A DNA stretch of 64,000 nt from Lysobacter sp. CFH 32150. Lineage in GTDB: Bacteria > Pseudomonadota > Gammaproteobacteria > Xanthomonadales > Xanthomonadaceae. The stretch is taken from positions 62,001 through 126,000 of the forward strand of contig NZ_JALDWJ010000003.1 of assembly GCF_022758295.1 (NCBI RefSeq), in the 5' to 3' direction. The translations under genes were made by a program, and so were the position numbers. Every line of letters starts with the position of its first letter. Position 1 is the first letter of the stretch. Positions 46,852-54,961 of the stretch are shown in pieces. Under the pieces are notes generated by a model, which was not told the origin of the DNA, did no database searches, and saw only the letters and a program-made list of their open reading frames with translations.

Positions 46852-47867
46852 GTATCGACGAAGGGCTGCAACACGGCCGCAGGGATGACGCCTATCTCGA
46901 GAAGATCCGGCAGGAGCAGGCGAATTACCGCGACGTCCTCGACGTGAACGCGTTGCCGCCGATCTTCCATTACTGGTCGCACACCTACCTGCGTCCGATC
47001 TTCGAGGCGTTCGGCATCGGCCACCCCGACGACTGGTTCGCGCAGCACCTGGTGGCAAGCGCGCAACGCACGGGCTCGCCCCAGCCGGTCTTCGTGAGTG
47101 TCGGCGCCGGCAATTGCGATACCGAGGTCCGCGTGGCCAAGCTCATCAAGGCCGCCGGGTTGGACCAGTTCGTCATCGAATGCATCGACATCAACGACGC
47201 TATGCTGCGCCGTGGCAGGGAGTTCGCGGCGCAGGAAGGCGTGGAAGAGCATCTCAGCTTCGTCGAGGCCGACTTCAACGACTGGAAGGCAAGCCGTGTC
47301 TACGACGCGGTGATGGCCAACCAGTCGCTCCACCATGTGCTGAACCTCGAGGGACTTTTCGACGAGGTGAAACGCTCGCTGCACCCGGAGGGTTTTTTCG
47401 TCGTCAGCGACATCATTGGTCGCAACGGCCATCAGCGCTGGCCCGAGGCATTGGAAGTCCTGCATCGGTTCTGGGCGGAAATGCCGGAGGCCTATCGTTA
47501 CAACCACCTGCTCAAGCGGCACGAGGCGCTGTACGAGAACTGGGATTGCTCCGGCGAAGGTTTCGAGGGCATCCGCGCCCAGGACATCCTTCCGCTCCTG
47601 CTCCAGCGATTCCAGTTCCACAAGTCCATCGCGTTCGGCAACGTGATCGATCCCTTCATCGATCGCGCGTTCGGACACAACTTCGATGCCGACGCGGCGT
47701 GGGACCGGACCTTCATCGACCGGATCCATGCGCACGACGAAGCATCGTTCCAGGACGGCACGTTGAAGCCGACCCATCTGTTCGCCGTGTTGACGATCGG
47801 CGAGCCGCCGTCGCGCGAATATTCGCGGGGACTGTCCCCGGAAGCCTGCGTGAGGATTCCGGGGTGA
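46848..47867 (+). CDS. Class I SAM-dependent methyltransferase (paralogue of the 56598 gene)
   Basis: A 339-residue predicted glycan-modifying methyltransferase. Motif I is FVSVGAGNCDTEVRVA, motif II region IECIDIND, and post-motif block MANQSLHHVLNLEGLFDEV. The centre, DIIGRNGHQRWPEALEVL, is almost repeated in the gene at 56598-57611. The ATG overlaps the gmhA stop by 4 nt; the earlier open frame is the shadow of gmhA. The acceptor is unknown; a cluster sugar is the natural guess. Confidence 0.82.
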   Translation: MSIDEGLQHGRRDDAYLEKIRQEQANYRDVLDVNALPPIFHYWSHTYLRPIFEAFGIGHPDDWFAQHLVASAQRTGSPQPVFVSVGAGNCDTEVRVAKLIKAAGLDQFVIECIDINDAMLRRGREFAAQEGVEEHLSFVEADFNDWKASRVYDAVMANQSLHHVLNLEGLFDEVKRSLHPEGFFVVSDIIGRNGHQRWPEALEVLHRFWAEMPEAYRYNHLLKRHEALYENWDCSGEGFEGIRAQDILPLLLQRFQFHKSIAFGNVIDPFIDRAFGHNFDADAAWDRTFIDRIHAHDEASFQDGTLKPTHLFAVLTIGEPPSREYSRGLSPEACVRIPG

Positions 47868-47870
47868 AGG

Positions 47871-48575
47871 ATGGCGGTTGACGAAGCCATCGTCCTGGTC
47901 GGCGGACTCGGTACGCGCCTGCGCGCCGTGGTCAGCGACGTGCCCAAGCCGCTCGCGCCCGTTGCGGGGCGACCGTTCCTGGCTTGGATGCTCGATCACC
48001 TTGCCGCGGAAGGCATGCGCCACGTCATCCTGGCGACCGGTTTCATGGCCGACAAGGTCGAGGAACTCGTCGGCCGCCACTGGGCCGGCATGACGGTCGA
48101 TTATTCGCCCGAGGAACAGCCGCTCGGCACCGGCGGCGCGGTGCGCCGCGCGACGAGCCTGCTGCGGGAGGGGGGCGGCGCCCACATCGTCAACGGCGAC
48201 ACCTTCCTGCGTTACTCGCCGCAGGCGCTGGAGGCGGCAACCCATCGCGTCGGTGCGACGGTGGGCGTCGCGCTGGCCCATGTCCCGGATGTCGGCCGCT
48301 ATGGCGCGGTGGAATTCGACGCCGGCCGGGTCAGCAGTTTCCGCGAGAAGGGCCGCCATGGTCCCGGGCACATCAATGCCGGGTGTTACTTCATGACGGC
48401 GGACGCGTTGGCGGCGCTCCCGGACCGGGAGAATTTCTCGCTGGAAGCGGATGTCCTGGCGCCGTTGGCGATGCAGGGCGGGATCGCCGCGTTCGATTAC
48501 GCCGAGCAGTTCATCGACATCGGCGTGCCGGAAGACTACCTCCGTGCGCAGGCCCTGTTCGGGGCGGGCCAGTGA
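47871..48575 (+). CDS. hddC: D-glycero-D-manno-heptose 1-phosphate nucleotidyltransferase
   Basis: Couples heptose 1-phosphate to GTP to give GDP-heptose; 234-residue sugar-nucleotidyltransferase fold. The signature is VGGLGTRLRAVVSDVPKPLA (the usual LAGG is LVGG), with GTGGAVRRA and the metal Asp in NGDTFLR. The guanylyl specificity is inferred from hddA/gmhB context. Overlaps gmhB by GTGA. Confidence 0.88.
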   Translation: MAVDEAIVLVGGLGTRLRAVVSDVPKPLAPVAGRPFLAWMLDHLAAEGMRHVILATGFMADKVEELVGRHWAGMTVDYSPEEQPLGTGGAVRRATSLLREGGGAHIVNGDTFLRYSPQALEAATHRVGATVGVALAHVPDVGRYGAVEFDAGRVSSFREKGRHGPGHINAGCYFMTADALAALPDRENFSLEADVLAPLAMQGGIAAFDYAEQFIDIGVPEDYLRAQALFGAGQ

Positions 48576-49141
48576 TCGTGTCCATCTCCGCATCGCATTA
48601 CCTGGACCCGGCTGCGGATACGTTGCTGGCGCGGTTCCCCGCGCCGCGCCGCGCGCTGTTCCTGGATCGCGACGGCGTGGTCAACATCAATCATGGGTAC
48701 GTCCATGCTGCCGGGCAGACGACCTGGGTCGGCGGCATCTTCGAGCTTTGCCGCGGCGCGCACGCCGCCGGGTACCTGCCGGTGATCGTCACCAATCAGG
48801 CCGGCATCGCGCGCGGTTACTACACCGAGGCGCAGTTCCTGGCGTACACCGGCTGGATCCACGCGCAATTCGCCGAACAAGGCGCGCCCCTGCTGGCGAC
48901 CTACTACTGCCCGCACCACCCGACCGAGGGGCTGGGCCCACTGCTGCGCGAGTGCGAATGCCGCAAGCCGGCTCCCGGCATGCTGCTCGGTGCGGCGGAC
49001 GACCTCGGCATCGATCTCGGCACCTCGGTGATGGTGGGCGATACGGAGTCCGACATCCAGGCGGCGACCGCCGCCCGGCTGCGGCAGGCGAAGCTGTTTT
49101 CCGGCGGCGACCTGCCGCCCTTCACGGAGATGTTCGGATGA
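48572..49141 (+). CDS. gmhB: D-glycero-D-manno-heptose 1,7-bisphosphate 7-phosphatase
   Basis: HAD-family histidinol-phosphatase-like enzyme removing the 7-phosphate; 189 residues. Nucleophile motif FLDRDGVVNINHGY (about 28), TNQAGIARGYY, zinc knuckle with YYCPHHP and CECRKPAPGM, and motif IV GDTESDIQAA. The GTG start overlaps hddC (GTGA); a second GTG at 48578 is possible. The upstream open frame belongs to hddC in another frame. Confidence 0.92.
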   Translation: MIVSISASHYLDPAADTLLARFPAPRRALFLDRDGVVNINHGYVHAAGQTTWVGGIFELCRGAHAAGYLPVIVTNQAGIARGYYTEAQFLAYTGWIHAQFAEQGAPLLATYYCPHHPTEGLGPLLRECECRKPAPGMLLGAADDLGIDLGTSVMVGDTESDIQAATAARLRQAKLFSGGDLPPFTEMFG

Positions 49142-49947
49142 CGACGTGGAGCGAACCATCAACCCAAGAACAGGGACCGGGCATGCTGGCCAGTAATGCA
49201 AGCGGAGACTTCCAGCCGTCAGCGGGCGTCGACGGCATCGCGGCGTGGTTCAAGCGGCCGCGCACGTCGCGCCTGGGCAAGGACCGGGTGATGGAGCTCT
49301 ACTTCACGTTCCATCCGCGCACCGCCTTCCTCAAGACCCTGCCATCGGATGCCGTGGTCGCCGACATCGGCGCCGGCGATGGTTCGTTGTCGGTGTTCCG
49401 CAAGTGGCCGGCGCCGGAGCGCACGGACCTGAAGCTCTACGCCTATTCGATCGAGAAAGGCCGCCTCTTCGACGAGTTCGAGGGGTACGAGATCAGCGAC
49501 TGGAACACGTCGCCCCCGGACTTCGACGGACGCACGTTCGACGCCATCCTGTGCGCGCACTTCATCGAGCACATCGCCGACCCGACCAGTTTCGTGGCGT
49601 GGGCGGAGCGCAAGCTCAACGTGGGCGGTCGCTTGTACCTGGAGTGGCCTTCGCCCGCGTCGCTGGGCCTGCCGACGCGTACCGAGCTCGAAGCGGCCGG
49701 CGTGCCGCTGATCATTTCGCGGTTCGACGACGACCATACCCACCGCGACCTTCCAGACGGCGACACCATTACCGCGGCGCTGCAGGCCCACGGGCTCGCC
49801 ATCGAGGCCCGCGGGATCGTGCGCCTGCCGTGGCTCGAGGACGAGATGCTCGCCCACTACCGGGACGATGCGGATGGCTTTGCGCGGCAGGCGGCGTTCT
49901 GGTCGCATACCGGCTGGTCGCAATACATCGTCGCGACGCGTCGCTGA
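49138..49947 (+). CDS. Class I SAM-dependent methyltransferase
   Basis: A 269-residue predicted methyltransferase. Motif I is VADIGAGDGSLSVF, and the post-I/II region CAHFIEHIADPTSF is of the Methyltransf_11/23 type, followed by LNVGGRLYLEWPS. The ATG overlaps the gmhB stop (ATGA). Likely a glycan O-methyltransferase by context. Confidence 0.82.
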   Translation: MTTWSEPSTQEQGPGMLASNASGDFQPSAGVDGIAAWFKRPRTSRLGKDRVMELYFTFHPRTAFLKTLPSDAVVADIGAGDGSLSVFRKWPAPERTDLKLYAYSIEKGRLFDEFEGYEISDWNTSPPDFDGRTFDAILCAHFIEHIADPTSFVAWAERKLNVGGRLYLEWPSPASLGLPTRTELEAAGVPLIISRFDDDHTHRDLPDGDTITAALQAHGLAIEARGIVRLPWLEDEMLAHYRDDADGFARQAAFWSHTGWSQYIVATRR

Positions 49948-49972
49948 CGCACGCCTACAAGAACAGAACACC

Positions 49973-50767
49973 ATGCAGGAGTTGATTGCCTTGGCGACAT
50001 CCAATCCCGAACTGTTGAATGAAATCTCGCGCCTGTCGATCCGCCCGTGGGCGCTCGACCGCGGCCGCGCGATCCAGCTGGGACATCTCCGCGGCTGGGG
50101 GCTGGAATACGGCTCGCTGGTCGACGAGATCGGTCGCCAGCAGGACTTCCGCGATGCCATGGAACTGGCGAGGACGCGCGGCTCGCTGCTGACACCGGCC
50201 AAGCTCATGAACCTGTACATGTTGATCAAGTTCGGCCTGCCCCAGCTGGAGCATGGAGACATCGTCGAGTTCGGCAGCTACAAGGGTGGTTCCGCGATCT
50301 TCATGGCCTCGCTGCTGCGTTCGCTGGGTTCAACGGCGAAGGTGTTCGCACTCGACACCTACGCCGGCATGCCGGACACCGACGCCGTGCGCGACCTGCA
50401 CCACAAGGGCGATTTCATCGACACCAATGTCGAGGATTTCCGCAACACGATCCGCGCCAACGGGCTCGATGCCTGGGTGACGCCGGTCCAGGGAGTCTTC
50501 AGCGACACGTTCCCCGCGCTGATGGCCGACGGTCGCAAGATCGCGCTGGCGCATGTCGACTGCGACATCTACGACGGCGTGAAATACGCGATCAACGAAG
50601 CCAAGCGCTTCATGGTCAAGGACGGCTACTTCGTCTTCGACGACCCGCTCCACGGCTCCTGCCTGGGCGCGATGCAGGCGATCGAGGAAACCCTGCTGCA
50701 TGCGGACAAGCTGTTCGCCGAGCAGATGTACCCGCACCCGGTCTACCGCTATCCGCCCTTGGCATGA
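49973..50767 (+). CDS. TylF/MycF-family O-methyltransferase
   Basis: A 264-residue member of the macrocin-O-methyltransferase family, which methylates sugar hydroxyls. SAM-site block IVEFGSYKGGSAIFMASLL, then FALDTYAGMPDTDAV and the Mg-binding AHVDCDIYDGVKYAI with FVFDDPLHGSC. A sugar hydroxyl, perhaps of the heptose, is a plausible target. The start MQELIALA follows the previous gene by 25 nt. Confidence 0.86.
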   Translation: MQELIALATSNPELLNEISRLSIRPWALDRGRAIQLGHLRGWGLEYGSLVDEIGRQQDFRDAMELARTRGSLLTPAKLMNLYMLIKFGLPQLEHGDIVEFGSYKGGSAIFMASLLRSLGSTAKVFALDTYAGMPDTDAVRDLHHKGDFIDTNVEDFRNTIRANGLDAWVTPVQGVFSDTFPALMADGRKIALAHVDCDIYDGVKYAINEAKRFMVKDGYFVFDDPLHGSCLGAMQAIEETLLHADKLFAEQMYPHPVYRYPPLA

Positions 50768-50881
50768 AGTCGCGCTGGCATTGTAGGCTGGCGTCCGACT
50801 GCACCCCCGAATTCGCGTTGCCGCCGGTACATGGGCGGTAGCGGACCCTTCGCTCCATTTATTCATTGTTGAGGATTGATC

Positions 50882-51331
50882 ATGCGTATCCCACTCATCA
50901 CCGCCATCGCCTTGCTTGCCGTGGCGACGGCCGGTTGCGATCGCAGCGGCACCGACACGTCCGCGACGGGCACTGCACCCGCCACCGCTGCAACCGTGGC
51001 AGGCCCTGCGCCGGGGCAAGTAGCGGACACGCAGCCGGCGGCACCGGTCGAGAAGGGGCCGATCTGGCTGGAGCCCGACGCACTGTCGGCATGCGGCAGG
51101 CCGACGGTCGTCACCGTGCATTGGGACGCGAACAAATTCGAGGGCGTGAAGGCCGTGGACATCGTCGCCATCAATCCTGAAGGCAAGGAGTCGGTGTTCG
51201 TTGCCGCCGGCCGCAGCGGCAGCCGGGAAACGGGCGCATGGGTCCGTGCCGGCAGCAAGATGAGCCTGCGCAACAAGGCGGATGCAACCGAGTTGGCCAG
51301 CGCTACCGTCGCCGCCGTGCCTTGCCAGTAA
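50882..51331 (+). CDS. Lipoprotein with a domain shared with the adjacent Wzt C-terminus
   Basis: A 149-residue predicted lipoprotein. Signal peptide MRIPLITAIALLAVATAGC with lipobox-like TAGC (Cys 19), an Ala/Thr/Pro linker to about 58, then a beta-type domain (about 74-146). This domain aligns with the C-terminus of the Wzt protein encoded 1 kb downstream: both have (V/S)xWD, AVD(I/V), P(E/D)G, GSxxTGAW(V/L)RxG and LASxxVA in the same order with one gap. Start: ATG with GAGG 7 nt upstream; a TTG at 50876 is discarded. A glycan-related envelope role is inferred. Confidence 0.8.
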   Translation: MRIPLITAIALLAVATAGCDRSGTDTSATGTAPATAATVAGPAPGQVADTQPAAPVEKGPIWLEPDALSACGRPTVVTVHWDANKFEGVKAVDIVAINPEGKESVFVAAGRSGSRETGAWVRAGSKMSLRNKADATELASATVAAVPCQ

Positions 51332-51413
51332 TGCGACCGACTGCCCGTGGCTGCGGCCAGGGGGCAGCGCCGCGGATAGGACATCCCCCGCGCTGCAGAC
51401 TAAACTGCGGCGC

Positions 51414-51452
51414 ATGGGCAACGTTTCGCACGCTCTGGATCTGACGGCTTGA
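51414..51452 (+). CDS. Possible 12-codon ORF coupled to wzm
   Basis: ATG at 51414 encodes MGNVSHALDLTA and its TGA overlaps the TTG start of wzm (TTGA). It would explain how a TTG start without a good ribosome-binding site is used. Purely positional evidence; no ribosome-binding site is obvious for the tiny ORF either. Confidence 0.3.
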   Translation: MGNVSHALDLTA

Positions 51453-52261
51453 CGACCATCGCACGCAACAACGGCTCCGCCTTCGCCAAGGCATTGCAGG
51501 ACTGGAGACAGGCGATCCGGATGTGGCGGCTGTGGGCCGCGCTCGGTATGGAGGATCTCTCCGACCGTTACCGGAGGACGCTGTTCGGCATCTCCTGGGT
51601 CGTCACGTCCTTCGCCATTTTCGTCTTCGTCAAGATCCTGGTGTTCGGGCAGATGGCCGCGGTCCCGCTGGGCGAGTTCGCCATGTTCGTGACCATCGGC
51701 TTCGGCCTTTGGAGCTTCATCAACAGCATGGTGCTGGACTCCTGCGTCGCCTATACCGCATCGAGCGGCTGGCTGCTCGGCGCGGCGATTCCGTATCCCG
51801 TCTTCTTCCTGCAGAGCATCTTCCGCAACTGGCTCGTCTTCGCCTTGACCCTGGTGGTAATGGGCCTGGCCTTGGTCTGGAAGAAGGAGGCGTGGTCGCC
51901 GGTGATGCTGGCCGCGTTACCAGGCCTGCTGGTGTACGTGGTCACGCCGGTGTGGCTCGCAGCCATCCTCGCGCCTCTGTGTGCGCGGTACCGGGACGTG
52001 ATGCACGCCATCCAGACGGTGATGCGGCTGCTGTTCTTCGTCACGCCGATCATCTGGGTGCCCACGCAGAGTCCATGGCTGGCGAAGATGGCGCAGTACA
52101 ACGTCATCACGCACTTCATCGAGATCGTCCGGCAACCGCTCATCTACGACGCCATTCCCTACGACAGCTGGGCCATCGTCCTGGCCGTCAACATCGTCGG
52201 TCTGTTCGTCGGCTTCGCCAGCTATGCGCTGACTCGCCACCGGATCGCCTACTGGCTCTGA
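51449..52261 (+). CDS. wzm: ABC-2 type polysaccharide export permease (Wzm)
   Basis: A 270-residue inner-membrane permease with six predicted helices, the channel half of an exporter for O-antigen or capsule glycan. Family blocks are MEDLSDRYRRTLFGISW near the start and RYRDVMHAIQTVMRLLFFVTPIIW with NVITHFIEIVRQPLIY near the end. The only possible start is TTG (no upstream in-frame ATG or GTG); the next gene is the matching ATPase, after 2 nt. Confidence 0.9.
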   Translation: MTTIARNNGSAFAKALQDWRQAIRMWRLWAALGMEDLSDRYRRTLFGISWVVTSFAIFVFVKILVFGQMAAVPLGEFAMFVTIGFGLWSFINSMVLDSCVAYTASSGWLLGAAIPYPVFFLQSIFRNWLVFALTLVVMGLALVWKKEAWSPVMLAALPGLLVYVVTPVWLAAILAPLCARYRDVMHAIQTVMRLLFFVTPIIWVPTQSPWLAKMAQYNVITHFIEIVRQPLIYDAIPYDSWAIVLAVNIVGLFVGFASYALTRHRIAYWL

Positions 52262-52263
52262 AC

Positions 52264-53349
52264 ATGTATTTGCGTGCCTCGAACATCTCCATCCGCTTCC
52301 CCGTGCACGGCAAGGCCGCCGGGATGGCCGATTACGCACCCGTAGCCGGCAAGCTTGGCGGCGCCGTCGAAACGCACGATGGTCACCGCTACGTGCACGC
52401 GCTGGAAGATGTGTCCATCGACCTGCGGCAGGGCGACCGTCTTGCGATCATCGGCCACAACGGCTCCGGCAAGTCGACCTTGCTGCGCGTGCTGGCCGGT
52501 ATCTACATCCCGCACAGCGGCAGCGTCGAGTGCGACCGCCCGGTGTCCGGCTTGTTCAACATTTCGCTGGGTTTCCGCCTGGAGGCCACCGGCTACCGGA
52601 ACATCGTCCTGAAGGGGCTGATCGCCGGCAAGTCGCGCGCCGAAATCGAGCGGGCCCTCCCGGAAATCGTGGCCTTCACCGAGCTCGGCCCGTACCTGCA
52701 CATGCCGTTGCGCGCCTATTCGCAAGGCATGGCGATGCGCCTGGCGTTCGCGATCGCAACGGCTTTCTCGAGCGAGATCCTCCTGCTCGACGAGTGGATC
52801 GGCGCCGGCGATGCGCAGTTCCGCGAGAAGGTCGTTGCGCGCATGAACAGCTTCGTCGAGTCGGCGCACATCGTCGTCATCGCCTCGCACAGCGCGCAAT
52901 TGTTGCGCCGAGTCGCGAACAAGGCGATCTGGCTCGAAAGCGGGCGCATCCGCGAAGCGGGCCCGGCGGCGGACCTGATCGATCGCTACGAAGCGGAGGC
53001 GAAACAGAAGGCACGCGAACAGGCGGCATTGCTCCGCGGGCCGATCCGCAAGGAAAACATTGTTTTCAGCGTGACCCAATCGCCGACCCCGGCCAGCAAC
53101 GTGCGCTACGCGGGCGAGGTTTCCTGGGATGTCACCGGCAGTGGTGCGGAAGCGGTCGACGTGCTCCTGGTGCGTCCCGACGGAAGCCAGGCGATGTTCG
53201 CGCACGGCGAACAGGTCGGTAGTGCCAAGACCGGCGCCTGGTTGCGCCCCGGACTCGAGTTCCGGCTGTTGTTGCGGGACAGCGACGAGGTGCTCGCCTC
53301 GGTCGTGGTCGCCGGGCACGACGCCATGGCTGGCAAGGAGGCCGTTTGA
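52264..53349 (+). CDS. wzt: ABC transporter ATPase for polysaccharide export (Wzt) with C-terminal extension
   Basis: A 361-residue ATPase partner of Wzm. Walker A GHNGSGKST (about 64-72), signature YSQGMAMRLAFA, Walker B ILLLDEWIGAGD and the H-loop ASHSAQ. Residues 262-361 form an extension after the ABC domain; in E. coli O9a-type exporters the equivalent domain binds the glycan chain. Here residues 285-351 resemble the nearby lipoprotein (50882-51331). The extended ORF upstream is a wzm shadow. Confidence 0.9.
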   Translation: MYLRASNISIRFPVHGKAAGMADYAPVAGKLGGAVETHDGHRYVHALEDVSIDLRQGDRLAIIGHNGSGKSTLLRVLAGIYIPHSGSVECDRPVSGLFNISLGFRLEATGYRNIVLKGLIAGKSRAEIERALPEIVAFTELGPYLHMPLRAYSQGMAMRLAFAIATAFSSEILLLDEWIGAGDAQFREKVVARMNSFVESAHIVVIASHSAQLLRRVANKAIWLESGRIREAGPAADLIDRYEAEAKQKAREQAALLRGPIRKENIVFSVTQSPTPASNVRYAGEVSWDVTGSGAEAVDVLLVRPDGSQAMFAHGEQVGSAKTGAWLRPGLEFRLLLRDSDEVLASVVVAGHDAMAGKEAV

Positions 53350-53351
53350 GC

Positions 53352-54869
53352 ATGCAGGTCGCACCGCAGCCCCCGCATGACGCCGCAGTGCCGGTGTCGG
53401 CACGCGAAGACGAGCCGCGCCTGGTGGAAGCGATCGCGCGCGCGCCGGAAGAAGTCGCGAGTGATCCATCAGCGGGTGGGGCGGGACAGATGCGTTTCGT
53501 TGTGTGCGGCATGCCGAGGGGCGGCACCACGTTCTTCGGGCAGTTGTTCAACGTCCACGAGGATGTCTACTGCTATTTCATGGAAACCAGCCTGTTCCGG
53601 CAGCTGTTTACGTTCGGACGCGACCGGCCTTTCCCCGCGGAAAACCTGCCCTTGCTGGAGCAATGGTTGCGCACCGAGTTCTGGGGATCGCTGGTCGAGG
53701 GTACCGAGCAGGCCCGGGTCAGGAAATTCAGACGCCTGGTGAAGTACGAGGATTTGCTCGCCCGCCATGGTCTGGCCGAACCCGGTGGGCCGGGCATCCG
53801 GGTGTGGAACCAGGAAAGCTTCGAGCCGTTCCTGCAGGAGCTCCTCGACCTGTTCCGGAACGGGGCATACGGCAAGGACCTGTTCCAGCAGGGCTTGCAG
53901 TTGCTCGCCAGGCATTTCGGCAACGTCACCGCCCGTCGCATCCTGGGCGAGAAAACCCCAGACAACCTGTTCTTCCTCGATGCCTTGCATGAGGCCGATC
54001 CGGCGCTGAAGGCGTTCTGCATCCTGCGCGAACCGTATTCCACGCTGGAATCGATGAAGCGCCGCGCGCTCCGGAACGAGCCGTTCTTCGATTCCGCGTT
54101 CTCCAAGGAAGTGCTTGGCGGCATCGTCGACTATTACCGGTTCATGCGCGCCGCGTACGTGTATTCGCTGCGTGCCGTCCCCGGTTCCTTCCATGTGTGC
54201 CGGTTCGAGGACCTCGTACACGATCCGCGCGCGGTCATGGAGCAGGTGTATTCGGCGATGGGCCTGGGAATGACCGACGCGGCAAGGGAGATCCTGCCGC
54301 AGCTGAGCATCCCGACCGACAAGAAGCACATCCAGGCCCTCGACCTGAGCGCCACCGAGCACCGGTTGATCGAGATGATCCTGGGTCCGATGCTCAGGCA
54401 TTTCGGCTACGCCCACGAGCCAGGGGACGGGAACGGGTCCGCGGTCGACTTCAGCGAAGGCGTGATTGCGCTGGCCGGCCTGCACATGGGCAGTGAACTG
54501 AGCAACCAGGTCAACGACAAGTGGATGGCGGGGCAGGCGGAGCTGTTCCTCCTCTACGGCAGCGACCGCAGCAAGCTGGTGCTCAACCTGGGATGCGCTT
54601 TCCCCGCGGCCCTCGGGCTGCAGGATGTCGTGCTGACGATCAGCGCAGGCGATCGGGAGCTACTTGCCCTGAAGCTGCCTCCGGCGCTGCCGGATTTCAG
54701 CATCGAGATCCCGCTCGATGGCCTCGATGCGATGGCGGCAAGCGACACCGTCTCGGCGGTCGTGCTGACGATCGCATCGTCGGCGTCATATACCCCGATT
54801 ACCGTGGCTGGGCTTGGCGCGGACATCCGCGAGTTCTCGTTCCTGATCAAGTCCTGCAGGTACGAATGA
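53352..54869 (+). CDS. PAPS-dependent sulfotransferase with C-terminal beta domain
   Basis: A 505-residue enzyme predicted to transfer sulfate from PAPS to a glycan. The 5'-phosphosulfate loop is GMPRGGTTFFGQLF (about 53-66), and the 3'-phosphate-binding block is FCILREPYSTLESMKRR (about 224-240). The N-terminal 45 residues are disordered-like. Residues about 365-505 form a separate beta-rich domain (VLNLGCAFPAALGLQDVVLT) without an assigned family. The ATG at 53352 with AGGAGG 10 nt upstream is preferred over the TTG at 53346 that overlaps wzt. Confidence 0.85.
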   Translation: MQVAPQPPHDAAVPVSAREDEPRLVEAIARAPEEVASDPSAGGAGQMRFVVCGMPRGGTTFFGQLFNVHEDVYCYFMETSLFRQLFTFGRDRPFPAENLPLLEQWLRTEFWGSLVEGTEQARVRKFRRLVKYEDLLARHGLAEPGGPGIRVWNQESFEPFLQELLDLFRNGAYGKDLFQQGLQLLARHFGNVTARRILGEKTPDNLFFLDALHEADPALKAFCILREPYSTLESMKRRALRNEPFFDSAFSKEVLGGIVDYYRFMRAAYVYSLRAVPGSFHVCRFEDLVHDPRAVMEQVYSAMGLGMTDAAREILPQLSIPTDKKHIQALDLSATEHRLIEMILGPMLRHFGYAHEPGDGNGSAVDFSEGVIALAGLHMGSELSNQVNDKWMAGQAELFLLYGSDRSKLVLNLGCAFPAALGLQDVVLTISAGDRELLALKLPPALPDFSIEIPLDGLDAMAASDTVSAVVLTIASSASYTPITVAGLGADIREFSFLIKSCRYE

Positions 54870-54961
54870 TGCTGGGGGCGGCCATGCCAGGACGCACGGA
54901 TGCGCGCAGTCGATCGCGCAATTGATGGCGGCAACATTGCCCACTTCGAAGAGGCGACGAG

